Shown: positions 1 through 8,601 of the stretch, piece after piece
Layout of the letters: every line of letters starts with the position of its first letter
Position numbering within the stretch: position 1 is the first letter of the stretch
Source: Clostridia bacterium
Lineage (GTDB): Bacteria > Bacillota > Clostridia > Christensenellales > Aristaeellaceae
DNA length: 64,000 nt
Assembly: GCA_017550745.1 (NCBI GenBank)
Contig: JAFZOG010000160.1
Span: 41,513-105,512 of the forward strand
Direction: 5' to 3'
Program-made: the position numbers and the translations under genes
The notes under the pieces: generated by a model
Database searches by the model: none
What the model was told of the DNA's origin: nothing
The model's input: only the letters and a program-made list of their open reading frames with translations

Positions 1-918
1 GACACGCTGGTGCCGCTGAAAAAAGAATTCCCACATACCTCCTTTACGATCATCCTCGGCGCGGATAAATTGCCGTCCTTGCCCTATTGGCGGGAAAAAG
101 ATAAGCTTTTTTCCCAGTGTGATTTTCTCATATTTCCCCGCAGCGGCGTAGACCTGGAGGAAACGCTTGAAAAGGCGAAGCAGGCCGGGGCGAAAATCAA
201 AATGCTCCCCTCCTTCCAGACGCCCTATTCCGCCACCATGATCCGCACGCAGACCGCCCACTACCTGGACGCACCGGGGCTGGATCAAAAGGTGCTTTGC
301 TATATGGCGGAGCGCGGCCTTTACCAGCAGGATTTTACGCCGCGCCTTAAAACCATGATGAGCCCCAAACGGTTCCAGCATACCCTGGGCGTGCGTCGGG
401 AAGCGGTGCGCCTGGCCGCGCTGCACGGCCTGCCCATCCAGCGCTGCGCTCTGGCCGCGCTGCTGCATGACTGCGCCAAGGGCATGAGCCTTAAGGATAT
501 GAACAAAATTGCCCGGGATAAGCATTTGACGAGCAATGAAACCGTGCTTTCCTCCGGCGCGCTGCTCCATGCCCTGGTGGGCGCTTATCTGGCGGAGAAA
601 GAATTCCATATCCGGGATGAAGAAGTGCTGAACGCTATCCGCAGCCACACGGTGGGCCGTCCCGGTATGACGAAAATGGAAATGTGCATCTTCGTGGCGG
701 ACGCGACGGAGGAAGGCCGGGAGGATTATCCGGGGCTGAAGGAACTGCGGCTGCTGTGCGAGCATTCCCTGGCGGCGGCGGTGTACCGCTCGCTGGAACT
801 GACCCAGGAATATGTGCAGAAGAACGGCCGTCCCTTCGATCCCGTGTCCCTGGTAACAAAGGCGTTCCTGGAAAGTATATTGACCGACGGGGAGAGGAAA
901 CTGCTTTCGTCGGTGTAA
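1..918 (+). CDS. nadD: Nicotinate-nucleotide adenylyltransferase fused to YqeK-type HD hydrolase (5' partial)
   Basis: The frame is open from base 1, so the N-terminus lies outside the window. The first part is the C-terminal half of NadD, which adenylylates nicotinate mononucleotide in NAD synthesis: the ILGADKL stretch and the YSATMIR motif (family ISSTxIR) are visible. From about base 370 an HD domain follows, with HTLGV, LLHDCAKG and a late Asp in FVADATEE, matching YqeK, the symmetrical diadenosine-tetraphosphate hydrolase. In Bacillus these are separate adjacent genes; here no stop separates them, so one bifunctional polypeptide is inferred. rsfS follows 37 bases later, as in the usual nadD-yqeK-rsfS order. 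The adenylyltransferase active-site start (HxGH) cannot be seen. Confidence 0.92.
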   Translation, partial: DTLVPLKKEFPHTSFTIILGADKLPSLPYWREKDKLFSQCDFLIFPRSGVDLEETLEKAKQAGAKIKMLPSFQTPYSATMIRTQTAHYLDAPGLDQKVLCYMAERGLYQQDFTPRLKTMMSPKRFQHTLGVRREAVRLAALHGLPIQRCALAALLHDCAKGMSLKDMNKIARDKHLTSNETVLSSGALLHALVGAYLAEKEFHIRDEEVLNAIRSHTVGRPGMTKMEMCIFVADATEEGREDYPGLKELRLLCEHSLAAAVYRSLELTQEYVQKNGRPFDPVSLVTKAFLESILTDGERKLLSSV

Positions 919-955
919 AATAGTAAGCGTAAATAAACAATAAGGAGGAAAATGA

Positions 956-1339
956 ATGGAAAACAACGGATTAGCCCTGCGCATCGCCCACATCCTGTAT
1001 GACAAGAAGGCGACGGACATCACCGTGCTGCGGGTATCGCATCTGACCGTGATCACCGACTTCATGGTCATCGCAACCGGCCGCTCATCTTTGCAGGTAA
1101 AAGCACTGGCGGACGACGTGGATGACGCGCTCGCCATGGAGGGCGTGGCCCTGCGGGCCCGGGAAGGCCAGCAGGAAGGCCAGTGGATCGTGCTGGACTA
1201 CGGCACGGTGCTGGTGCACATCTTCCACCCGGAAGCCCGGAAATTCTATCATCTGGAGCGGCTCTGGGCGGACGGGGAAAACAAGGTGCCCCTCACCTTC
1301 ATTGAAGAAGATGAAAAGGCGGAGCAGCCGGACGCATGA
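956..1339 (+). CDS. rsfS: Ribosomal silencing factor RsfS
   Basis: The 127-residue protein has the RsfS/Iojap fold signature: an N-terminal helix, the DFMVIATGRSS strand-loop, and the WIVLDYGTVLVHIF segment followed by FYHLERLW. RsfS binds uL14 on the 50S subunit and blocks subunit joining when nutrients are short. A strong AAGGAGG sits 9 bases before the ATG. It follows the nadD-yqeK fusion and overlaps the next gene by 4 bases (ATGA), so the three are probably one transcript. Length is typical of the family. Confidence 0.95.
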   Translation: MENNGLALRIAHILYDKKATDITVLRVSHLTVITDFMVIATGRSSLQVKALADDVDDALAMEGVALRAREGQQEGQWIVLDYGTVLVHIFHPEARKFYHLERLWADGENKVPLTFIEEDEKAEQPDA

Positions 1340-1683
1340 ATATCCAGATCTATGCCCTGAAAAAGAATTTCGATACGCAGAAGGCTGAACGGTTCTTTAA
1401 GGAACGGCGGATTTCCTATCAGCTGCTGGATTTAAAAAAGCATAAGCTGGGCATGCGGGAGCTGCAGCTGTTCGCCCGCCGGTTAGGCGCGGAAAACCTG
1501 GTGGACAGGAAGAACCCCGAAGCGCTCAGCCATCCCATCTGTTATAACGACGATCCCCAATATATCCTGGAAACGCTGGCGGAGAATCCCCGCTTTTTGC
1601 GCACACCCATTGTGCGCAACGGCGAACAGGTGACCCTGGGCGCGGATGAAAAGACCTGGGAAGCGTGGATTCAGAAGGGATAA
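1336..1683 (+). CDS. ArsC/Spx-fold protein lacking the usual cysteine
   Basis: This 115-residue protein resembles the YffB/Spx/ArsC thioredoxin-like family: beta-alpha start MNIQIYALKKNFDTQKAERFF, a central LLDLKKHKLG segment, and the FLRTPIVRNG strand with the cis-Pro typical of the fold. The redox cysteine (CxxC or CxxS) normally after the first strand is absent; the position reads KKNFDT. It starts inside the rsfS stop (4-base overlap), so translation is coupled. Its role is unknown; without the cysteine it is unlikely to be an arsenate reductase and may be a binding protein. Confidence 0.8.
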   Translation: MNIQIYALKKNFDTQKAERFFKERRISYQLLDLKKHKLGMRELQLFARRLGAENLVDRKNPEALSHPICYNDDPQYILETLAENPRFLRTPIVRNGEQVTLGADEKTWEAWIQKG

Positions 1684-1774
1684 CGCGTTGGGCACGAAGA
1701 GTACACATACTGCGGATCAAGCATTTTGGGGTTTTTATCTATACGCTGTATGTTTTTGGTAAGGAGGAATTTCC

Positions 1775-2146
1775 ATGCTGCTTTACTGTCCCGATTGCAA
1801 ACGTTTATACGCCGAAGAAGAAAGATGCCCGGCATGCGGGAAGCGCAAAGGCCGGGAACCCCAGGCGGAGGATCCCTGTTTTCTGATGTCCGTTGGCGTC
1901 ATCTGGTCGGAAATGGCGGCTGACCTGCTGAAACAGAATGAAATTCCCTTTGAGCAGAAAAGCAACCAAGGCGCGGCGATGGCCATGCTCACCGGCCTGC
2001 TCAGCGAAACCTTTGATTATTATGTCCCATTTGCCCGCTATAGCGAGGCAAAGGAACTGACGGATGCTTTCTTTGCCCAGAACGGGGAACAGGAAGCGGA
2101 AGAAACAGAGTCGGAAGAAGCCGAAAAAGAAACCGAAGAAGAATAA
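1775..2146 (+). CDS. Zinc-ribbon protein with signal-transducing-like C-terminal domain
   Basis: The protein has 123 residues. Two CxxC knuckles near the N-terminus (CPDCKRLY and CPACGKRK) form a short zinc ribbon. The middle (about residues 33-90) resembles DUF2007-type small domains, with VIWSEMAADLLKQNEIPF and YYVPFARYSEAKEL. The last 20 residues are almost all Glu, Lys and Thr. AAGGAGGAATTTCC gives a good ribosome site before the ATG. Function is unknown; the family assignment rests on pattern resemblance only. The next gene starts 30 bases on, so co-transcription is likely. Confidence 0.75.
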   Translation: MLLYCPDCKRLYAEEERCPACGKRKGREPQAEDPCFLMSVGVIWSEMAADLLKQNEIPFEQKSNQGAAMAMLTGLLSETFDYYVPFARYSEAKELTDAFFAQNGEQEAEETESEEAEKETEEE

Positions 2147-2176
2147 AACTTTCATACGAATGACAGAAAGAGGCGA

Positions 2177-3031
2177 ATGACGATGAAGCTGATTACCATC
2201 AAGAGCGACCTGATCACCGTTACCATTTCCTCCCGGGGCGCCGAGATCCAGTCCATCCTGGACAGGAACGGCATCGAGCGCATGTATGACGGAGACCCGA
2301 AATTCTGGGCCAACCGCGCCCCCATCCTGTTCCCTGTTGCAGGCGGCTTCAAGGATGACGGCTATATGTGGCAGGGAAAATGGTATCCCATGCCCAAGCA
2401 CGGCTTCATCCGTCCCCTGGAATGGCAGGTGGAGGACGTGAAGGAGCATCAGGCCGCCTTCCTGCTCCGGGAAAAGCATGAGGGCTTCCCCTTTGAGTAC
2501 GACCTTCGCGCTATCTATACCGTGGAAGGAAACAAACTGGACGTAACATACGCCGTTACCAGCCGGGACGAGCGCCCCTTCTGCTTCTCCATTGGCTCCC
2601 ACGAAGCATACGCCACCCCCGGCGGCATCCAGGATTACGAGATCGTGTTTGATGAGGCGGAAACGCTTCAGCACTCCGAACTCATCGGCAACCTGACCGG
2701 CCATGATACCGTGACCATCGCGCAAAACACGAAGGTGCTGCCCCTGACCTACGATTACTTCCAGGTGGATGCGCTGGTGTTCCGCAACGTCAAGAGCCGG
2801 GGCGTGACCCTGCGCACGGACAAAAACGACCGCACCATCCGCGTTGACTTCCCGGACTGCCCCTTCCTGCTGCTGTGGACGAAGCCCAATGCGCCGTACA
2901 TTTGCATCGAACCCTGGTGCAACGGCCCGGACTTCATCGACGCGCCTGCGGAGATCGACCAAAAGCCCGGCTTTACGCGCATTGAAAAAGGACAAACCGC
3001 CAAAAAGCACCACGTGATTACCATCGGGTAA
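2177..3031 (+). CDS. Aldose 1-epimerase-like protein (LacX/YeaD type)
   Basis: This 284-residue beta-sandwich protein belongs to the galactose mutarotase-like superfamily. The motifs NRAPILFPVAGG, MPKHGFIRPLEW and SIGSHEAY supply the expected catalytic His residues, and a late ICIEPWCNGPD segment is typical of the LacX/YeaD branch. The family interconverts alpha and beta anomers of sugars or sugar phosphates in the cytosol. A second ATG six bases downstream (2183) fits the AGAAAGAGG ribosome site equally well. A terminator follows at 3040. Confidence 0.88.
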   Translation: MTMKLITIKSDLITVTISSRGAEIQSILDRNGIERMYDGDPKFWANRAPILFPVAGGFKDDGYMWQGKWYPMPKHGFIRPLEWQVEDVKEHQAAFLLREKHEGFPFEYDLRAIYTVEGNKLDVTYAVTSRDERPFCFSIGSHEAYATPGGIQDYEIVFDEAETLQHSELIGNLTGHDTVTIAQNTKVLPLTYDYFQVDALVFRNVKSRGVTLRTDKNDRTIRVDFPDCPFLLLWTKPNAPYICIEPWCNGPDFIDAPAEIDQKPGFTRIEKGQTAKKHHVITIG

Positions 3032-3039
3032 ACAATTGC

Positions 3040-3074
3040 AAGACAGCCTCAGCGCTTTGCCGACGCTGTCTTTT
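3040..3074 (+). terminator. Rho-independent terminator after the epimerase gene
   Basis: AAGACAGC pairs with GCTGTCTT (8 bp) around a 17-base loop and is followed by a short T run. It closes the nadD-rsfS-epimerase transcript. Confidence 0.65.
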
Positions 3075-3166
3075 CAAGTATTTCACCATTTATTGGAAGG
3101 ATCGTTTTGCTTGCGTCCCGGGACAAAAAAAGTCTGTTTTGTGCATAAGCCGGGATGTTTATGGTA

Positions 3167-3195
3167 TTTACGATTTTTGCGCGTCCTTATATAAT
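3167..3195 (+). promoter_or_regulatory. SigA-type promoter of the carbohydrate-uptake locus
   Basis: TTTACG and TATAAT lie 17 bases apart, about 50 bases before the GTG start of the first gene of the locus. The -10 is a perfect match; the -35 matches 4 of 6. Confidence 0.6.
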
Positions 3196-3244
3196 ATGTG
3201 ATAAATATGGACAAAACGGTCATTTTTGGCCGGGAGGTGAAGGC

Positions 3245-3835
3245 GTGAGGGGATCCAAAGCAGCGCATCGTTACCGGCGTATCGACCTGAGTATATTTGC
3301 GCTCATGGTGATCCTGTTTGAGTCCGTCGTTGTTTTGGCGGAGACGAAATGGTTTCCCGGCCAGCCCTACACCGTGTCCGTGGTGCCGGCAATTGTCGCC
3401 GTGGTGATGATCCGCTGGGGCCCGTGGGCGGCGATTCATGCCGTGCTGGGCGGATGGACATTCTGTTTTATGTCCGGCGGCGGCCCAAAGCAGTATGCAG
3501 TTTACTGCCTGGGCAACCTGTTTTCCCTTTTATCTCTTTTCCTGGTGAAAGCCCTGGGCGGGGAAGAAAAAGTCAGGACGGACGTATGGAAAACCCTGCT
3601 GTACGGCTTGTGCGCGATTTTGCTGATGCAGACGGGCCGCGGCCTGACCGCATTGTTTTTGGGTACACCGGCGGAAGGAATCATCGGTTTCTACACCACG
3701 GACGCGATGTCTCTCCTGTTCACGCTGATGATTTTATGGATCGTTCGGCGCCTGGACGGAGTGCTTGAAAACCAATACCATTACCTGCTTCGGCTTCGGG
3801 CGGAGGAGGAAAAAGAAAGAGGAGGATTACGATGA
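3245..3835 (+). CDS. Integral membrane protein of unknown function heading the transporter locus
   Basis: GTG at 3245 is chosen because CGGGAGGTGA lies just before it and the longer frame (ATG at 3155) would start upstream of the promoter -10. The roughly 196-residue product has about five hydrophobic helices and a charged C-terminal tail (RLRAEEEKERG). The overall pattern resembles small substrate-binding membrane components of ECF-type systems, but no diagnostic motif was seen. The stop overlaps the next permease start (ATGA), so it is translationally coupled to the importer. Confidence 0.72.
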   Translation: MRGSKAAHRYRRIDLSIFALMVILFESVVVLAETKWFPGQPYTVSVVPAIVAVVMIRWGPWAAIHAVLGGWTFCFMSGGGPKQYAVYCLGNLFSLLSLFLVKALGGEEKVRTDVWKTLLYGLCAILLMQTGRGLTALFLGTPAEGIIGFYTTDAMSLLFTLMILWIVRRLDGVLENQYHYLLRLRAEEEKERGGLR

Positions 3836-4899
3836 AGAGTCAGGGAGGGGATTTTTTGATCCTCGACAAGGCCACAGGCACGTATCGGGAAGATCCCGAG
3901 CAGGTGGTCCGGGATGATGTGGAAAAGCATTACTGGCTCCATGTCGGCCGTACGATCGTGAAGGACTGGCGGCTGTACCTGATGCTGGTGCCCACCGTCC
4001 TGGTGTTCCTGTTCTGGCGTTACCTCCCCATGTACGAGCTGCTGGGCTCCTTCAAAGTGGACGATTCGGTAAAGCCTGTAGCAGACCAGTTTTTTAAGGG
4101 CTTCTCAAATTTTAAGGGGCTGCTGGTCGGCGCGGGCACGTATGCGGAACTGTCCTCCAATTTCTGGCGGGCGCTGCGCAACACCTTCCTGCTCAGCTTT
4201 TACGGCCTGTGTTTCGGCTTCCCCATGCCCATCATCCTGGCGCTGTTCTTTAACGAGATCCGCTCGGACATCGTGCGCAGCACCTATCAGGTGTTCACCT
4301 ATCTGCCCAAGTTCATGTCCACGGTGGTCATGACCTCCCTGGTCACCATGCTGATCAAGCAGGGCAGCGCTGCCAGCAATACGCCTCCCGGCATCATTTC
4401 CCAGGCACTGGCCAGCCTCGGGCTGATTTCCCAGGATGTAGCGCAGAAGGGCTTGCTGAATAACCCGCAGTTCTTCCGGGCGATTTACCAGATCAGCGGC
4501 ATATGGGAAACGGCGGGCTACGACAGCATCGTGTTCTTCGCCGCGATCATCGCCATTTCGCCCACCAGCTACGAAGCGGCCCAGATCGACGGCGCGAACA
4601 AGTGGGCCCAGATGCGCTACGTCGTGCTGCCAAGCATCCTGTCCACCATCGTGATCATGCTCATCACCCGCATCGGCTCCATGCTGTCCATCGGCTATGA
4701 AAAAGTATTGCTGCTCAGCGAAGGCCGCATCGCCGCCTACCAGACGGCGGAAGTGGTATCCACCTTCGCCTGGCGCATCAAAAGCAACCAGAGCGGCCTG
4801 GCCTCCGCGGCTGAAATGATGAACAACGTGATCGGCATGCTGCTGGTGATCGGGGCCAACACGATCGCGCGCAAAGCCTCCAACGTTTCGCTCTACTAA
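3832..4899 (+). CDS. ABC carbohydrate importer permease, LplB type
   Basis: The 355-residue protein has a cytoplasmic N-terminal extension of about 45 residues and then six membrane helices (MetI fold). The EAA loop, which docks on the ATPase, is seen as SYEAAQIDGANKWAQ about 100 residues before the end. LplB-type permeases pair with YtcP-type permeases in uptake of complex-polysaccharide oligomers in Firmicutes. GGAGG seven bases before the ATG supports the start. The partner permease follows after an 18-base gap. Confidence 0.93.
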   Translation: MKSQGGDFLILDKATGTYREDPEQVVRDDVEKHYWLHVGRTIVKDWRLYLMLVPTVLVFLFWRYLPMYELLGSFKVDDSVKPVADQFFKGFSNFKGLLVGAGTYAELSSNFWRALRNTFLLSFYGLCFGFPMPIILALFFNEIRSDIVRSTYQVFTYLPKFMSTVVMTSLVTMLIKQGSAASNTPPGIISQALASLGLISQDVAQKGLLNNPQFFRAIYQISGIWETAGYDSIVFFAAIIAISPTSYEAAQIDGANKWAQMRYVVLPSILSTIVIMLITRIGSMLSIGYEKVLLLSEGRIAAYQTAEVVSTFAWRIKSNQSGLASAAEMMNNVIGMLLVIGANTIARKASNVSLY

Positions 4900-4917
4900 G
4901 GAAGGAGGTTCAGACCG

Positions 4918-5808
4918 ATGAAAAGAAAGCTGGAGATTTCCGAGCTGATCTTTAAAATCCTCAGCCACGTGTTTCTGACCGTTTTCGCCCTGATGTGCCT
5001 GTACCCCTTCCTGTACGCCGTTTCCGCCGCCGTCAGCGGGCGGCATGCCGTGGAATACAGTGAAATCATCCTGTTTCCCAAAGATGTGCAGTTTGACGCT
5101 TTCCGGTACATGTTCTCCAGCAACGAGTTCTGGAACGCTTATTCCAACACCCTGTTTCTGACCATCTACGGCACGATCTGGAGCCTGTTTGTCGCCATCC
5201 TGGGCGGGTACGCGCTGAGCAAAAAGCGCCTGCTGTTCCGCAAGTTCTTCAATTTCTTCCTGGTGTTCACCATGTGGTTCGCCGCCGGTATCGTGCCGCA
5301 GTACCTGAACTACCTGGCCACCAAGGACGTGTTCAACTCCATGGGCATTACGGACGACAAGTGGCTGGTGGTCATCGCCATGGGTATGGCGGCCATGAAC
5401 ATCATCCTTTTGCGCAACGCCTTTGAAAACGTGCCCAGCGAAATCGAGGAAGCCGCCATCGTGGACGGCGCGACGGAGATGCAGGTGCTTTCCAAGGTGT
5501 TCATCCCCATGAGCAAATCCACCATCGCCACCGTGGCCCTGTTCTTCGCCATCTCCCGCTGGAACGGCTACTTCTGGGCGCGCCAGATGATTTCTAACGC
5601 CAACGAACAGCCCCTGCAGGTGTTCATCCGCAACAAGCTGGAGCAGTACACCGACCTGGAGCAGCTGGCCACCTGGACGGAAAACTACGCCGCCGATTCC
5701 GTGATTTTCGCCCTGATCGTCTGCTCCATCATCCCCATCCTCATTATTTACCCCTTTATTCAGAAGTACTTCGCCAAAGGCGCTAACGCCGGCGGTGTGA
5801 AGGAATAA
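4918..5808 (+). CDS. ABC carbohydrate importer permease, YtcP type
   Basis: This 296-residue permease has six predicted membrane helices and the EAA loop IEEAAIVDGATEMQV. It is the second MetI-type subunit of the importer, pairing with the LplB-type subunit just upstream. The binding-protein gene begins 21 bases after its stop behind an AGGAGG site, giving the standard permease-permease-binding protein order of this transporter class. Confidence 0.93.
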   Translation: MKRKLEISELIFKILSHVFLTVFALMCLYPFLYAVSAAVSGRHAVEYSEIILFPKDVQFDAFRYMFSSNEFWNAYSNTLFLTIYGTIWSLFVAILGGYALSKKRLLFRKFFNFFLVFTMWFAAGIVPQYLNYLATKDVFNSMGITDDKWLVVIAMGMAAMNIILLRNAFENVPSEIEEAAIVDGATEMQVLSKVFIPMSKSTIATVALFFAISRWNGYFWARQMISNANEQPLQVFIRNKLEQYTDLEQLATWTENYAADSVIFALIVCSIIPILIIYPFIQKYFAKGANAGGVKE

Positions 5809-5829
5809 AAAAACAGGAGGAATCAAAAC

Positions 5830-7911
5830 ATGAAACGCATTCTGTCTCTGGTTCTGGTCTGCGCGATGCTGCTGTCCCTCGTGGCTGTGAGCGCCAGCGC
5901 GGAACTGACCTACGCGCCCGGCACCGTGCTGCGCATGGCGACCGGCTACAACAGCGCCAAGACCGGCATCACCTTCGACGCGGAAACCGCGGGCGAGGGC
6001 ATCACCCTGGCCGACGGCAAGACCTACAACACTGGCGCGCTCAAGCCCACCTGGGTGGCGCTGGAAGAGATCCTGGGCGTCAAGTTTGAAAGCAAGTATC
6101 AGGGCAACGGCGCCGCCAAGGAATTTGAGTTCTGGAAAGACCGTCTGGCCGAGGTGGATATGGTGAGCGGCACCGCTTCTCTGCTGTCTGAGTACGGCGA
6201 AGTGGGCAGCGTGGTGAACCTGGCTGAATACCTGGATCAGATGCCCAACTTCAAGGCGTATCTGGAAGCCAATCCCATCGTGCGCCTCTCCATCACCGGC
6301 AACACCAAGACCGGCGCTATCTACTTCAGCCCCTACTTCGACGGCGTGAACGACATCGAGCGTATGCCCCTGATGCGCGTTGACTGGGCCGTGAAGCTGC
6401 TGGACGGCGAAGGCGAATTCACCGCCGAAGCCTGCAAGGATACCGCCGCTCCCGTTTACACCCCCTATATGCCCACTTCCGGCAAGGTGGAAATCGAAAC
6501 GCCCACCCTGGACGGCACCGCTACCGAGATCGTCACCAAGGACTATGACGCTTTCGGCAACATCATCGAAAAGATGAACGAAAAGGGCTCCATGACCGGT
6601 GTGGAAGCGGTGAACATGCTCCGCGAATACATCGACAAGACCTACAACGGCTACTACGGAACCACCCGTTCCAACCTGTTCTGCGGCCAGAACGCCGCCT
6701 GGGACGTGGACGAAATGGTCGCCCTGCTGCGCTGCGTCGTGGCGAACTCTTTCACCCTGAACGGCACCGACACCATCCAGGGCCTGTTCTCCCGTGAGGA
6801 AGCGAATAACGCCCGCCGCATCAACCTGGTCAACTTTGCCGGTTCCCTGTTCGGCGTGCGCGGCATGGAATCCCGCCAGGATTACCTGTATGTTGGCACC
6901 GACGGCGAATTGCATGACGCCCGTCAGGAAACGGCCACCTATGAAGCCATTTCCAAGATGCATGACATGGCCGAAGAGGGCCTGATCTCCGCCGCTTTCA
7001 TCAACAGCGAGGACGTGAACAGCGCTAAGTATCTGGAACTGGATCTGGGCTTCATGAGCTATGACTACAACCAGACCCAGACCGTGATGAACGCCACCAA
7101 GCTCCATGAAGGCGAAAAGTACATGGCGATCATGGTGCCCGTGGCCCGCTGGTTCGACGGCACCAGCGAAGACGGCGTCTACATGCGCTTTACCGAATCC
7201 TGGCGCTCCGTCAAGACCGACGGCTGGGCCATCTCCAAGGCCGGTGTGGAAGGCAGCGCGGACAAGCTGAACGCCGCCCTGGCGCTGATCGACTACGCTT
7301 ACTCCGAAAAGGGCCAGATCCTCATGAGCTATGGCCCCGACGCTTTCATCAAGACCAACGCCGACGGATCCTATGAAACCTTCCTCTTCAACGGCAAGGA
7401 AATGCCTGTGATCGCCGACGCTACCAAGGCTGAGCTTTGGGAAAAGGCTGGCGGCAACTACACCAACTACGCCCGTATGTATCTTGGCTCTACCCTGAGC
7501 TTTGTCAAGTCCCAGGCCTTTGAGTACCAGTGCACCCATGACGTAGGCAAGGAAGGCGCTGGCTATATCTCCACCGCCATCGGCCTTGGCACCATCAAGC
7601 ATCCCGAGCTGGCCATCACCGAAAACGGCTGGTACACCTCCGTGCCCACCGTGCTGCCCAACACCAAGGTTGAAAACGACGAACTGAACTCCTACACCCA
7701 GCTGACCTCCGGCGGCAAGTTCTCTGGCGCCAAGGGCGGAGAAAACGCGTTCATCAATATCATCTTGAACGGCTTCGCCGAAGATGGAATGAAGTCTGCT
7801 GAAGAAGCGGCCAACACCGTGTTCATGGATTGGTTCGGCGAGTTCTATCTTGAGCTCAAGACCACTGCCTGGGAGCGCATCAAGGAATACTATCTTGCGT
7901 TGAACCAGTAA
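5830..7911 (+). CDS. Large extracellular solute-binding protein of the importer
   Basis: The 693-residue protein starts with a signal peptide (MKRILSLVLVCAMLLSLVAV, then SASA and Glu), suggesting cleavage by signal peptidase I at ASA. There is no lipobox Cys at the cleavage site; the only early Cys sits in the hydrophobic core after Val. Most binding proteins in Gram-positive bacteria are lipoproteins, so anchoring is unclear. Its length exceeds that of ordinary sugar-binding proteins (400-450 residues) but fits those paired with LplB/YtcP permeases. The substrate is inferred, from the GH105 gene downstream, to be pectin-derived oligosaccharides. Confidence 0.88.
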   Translation: MKRILSLVLVCAMLLSLVAVSASAELTYAPGTVLRMATGYNSAKTGITFDAETAGEGITLADGKTYNTGALKPTWVALEEILGVKFESKYQGNGAAKEFEFWKDRLAEVDMVSGTASLLSEYGEVGSVVNLAEYLDQMPNFKAYLEANPIVRLSITGNTKTGAIYFSPYFDGVNDIERMPLMRVDWAVKLLDGEGEFTAEACKDTAAPVYTPYMPTSGKVEIETPTLDGTATEIVTKDYDAFGNIIEKMNEKGSMTGVEAVNMLREYIDKTYNGYYGTTRSNLFCGQNAAWDVDEMVALLRCVVANSFTLNGTDTIQGLFSREEANNARRINLVNFAGSLFGVRGMESRQDYLYVGTDGELHDARQETATYEAISKMHDMAEEGLISAAFINSEDVNSAKYLELDLGFMSYDYNQTQTVMNATKLHEGEKYMAIMVPVARWFDGTSEDGVYMRFTESWRSVKTDGWAISKAGVEGSADKLNAALALIDYAYSEKGQILMSYGPDAFIKTNADGSYETFLFNGKEMPVIADATKAELWEKAGGNYTNYARMYLGSTLSFVKSQAFEYQCTHDVGKEGAGYISTAIGLGTIKHPELAITENGWYTSVPTVLPNTKVENDELNSYTQLTSGGKFSGAKGGENAFINIILNGFAEDGMKSAEEAANTVFMDWFGEFYLELKTTAWERIKEYYLALNQ

Positions 7912-7945
7912 TCCCATCTTTTCGAAATCCGGGATAGCGCAAACC

Positions 7946-7980
7946 GCTTCCCCGCCCGTCCTTCAGGCGGGCGGGGAAGC
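7946..7980 (+). promoter_or_regulatory. Strong intercistronic hairpin after the binding-protein gene
   Basis: A perfect 13-bp stem (GCTTCCCCGCCCG with its complement at 7968-7980) encloses a 9-base loop. No T tract follows, so it is less likely a terminator than an mRNA 3'-end stabiliser or partial attenuator, which would raise binding-protein mRNA over the downstream genes. Confidence 0.7.
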
Positions 7981-8007
7981 CTGGAATAATACGGGGGAAG
8001 GGAAGTC

Positions 8008-8601
8008 ATGATGTATAAGAAACAAATGTCCCTGCAGCGGATCGTGTGTCTGCTGTCCATCATTGCCAGCGCGGTAGTATTCATCTATTCCCTGGGGATG
8101 ATGACAGATTTGTTTGACATGCTGTACAATATGATCCCCGACCCGGAAGATCTCGACTCGGCCAGGGTCGCCGGGGCGAGGATTTACTACGACATGCAGG
8201 GCTTCAACCACACGCTGCTGCGGGAAGCCATCGGGCTGATTTTATTAAGCTGCCTGCTGTTCCTCACCAACACCCACGTGCGCCGGAAATACTATGTGGG
8301 CAACTACGTGGCCACCGGCCTGAACGTGGCCGTCAATTGCTATGTGGCCTGGTGGGCGCACGGGCAGATCGCTTACTACAAAGACTGGTACCTGACGAAC
8401 GTGGATTTCGCCCAGCTGGAGCGGAGACTGAGCCGCGTGGGCACCTACACGGATTCCACGTTCTGGTTTGATATCCATATCGCAGTGTTCGCGTTCACCC
8501 TGATCGTGGCGCTGCTGCTGATTGTGAATGTGCTCTGGAAGATCAAGGCAATGGGGGATGAAAAACGGCTGCTGAAAGCAGGAAAGGCGGTGTCGGCATG
8601 A
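8008..8601 (+). CDS. Four-helix membrane protein of unknown function (transporter locus, 1 of 4)
   Basis: The 197-residue product has four predicted membrane helices near residues 12-34, 71-88, 98-117 and 155-178 and a basic C-terminal tail. Helices 1 and 2 are linked by an acidic loop (PDPEDLDSA). GGGAAGGGAAG precedes two adjacent ATGs (8008 and 8011). The stop overlaps the next gene start by 4 bases. No family was recognised. It lies between the binding protein and an MsmX-type ATPase, which suggests a role tied to the transporter; this is inference from position. Confidence 0.75.
   Translation: MMYKKQMSLQRIVCLLSIIASAVVFIYSLGMMTDLFDMLYNMIPDPEDLDSARVAGARIYYDMQGFNHTLLREAIGLILLSCLLFLTNTHVRRKYYVGNYVATGLNVAVNCYVAWWAHGQIAYYKDWYLTNVDFAQLERRLSRVGTYTDSTFWFDIHIAVFAFTLIVALLLIVNVLWKIKAMGDEKRLLKAGKAVSA

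Noticed and set aside
4105-7917. 1270-codon open frame on the minus strand
   Set aside because: It is antisense to two permeases and the binding protein, which have clear family motifs. Its composition (His, Gly, Val, Ala rich) is what G+C-rich third positions give in the opposite strand.
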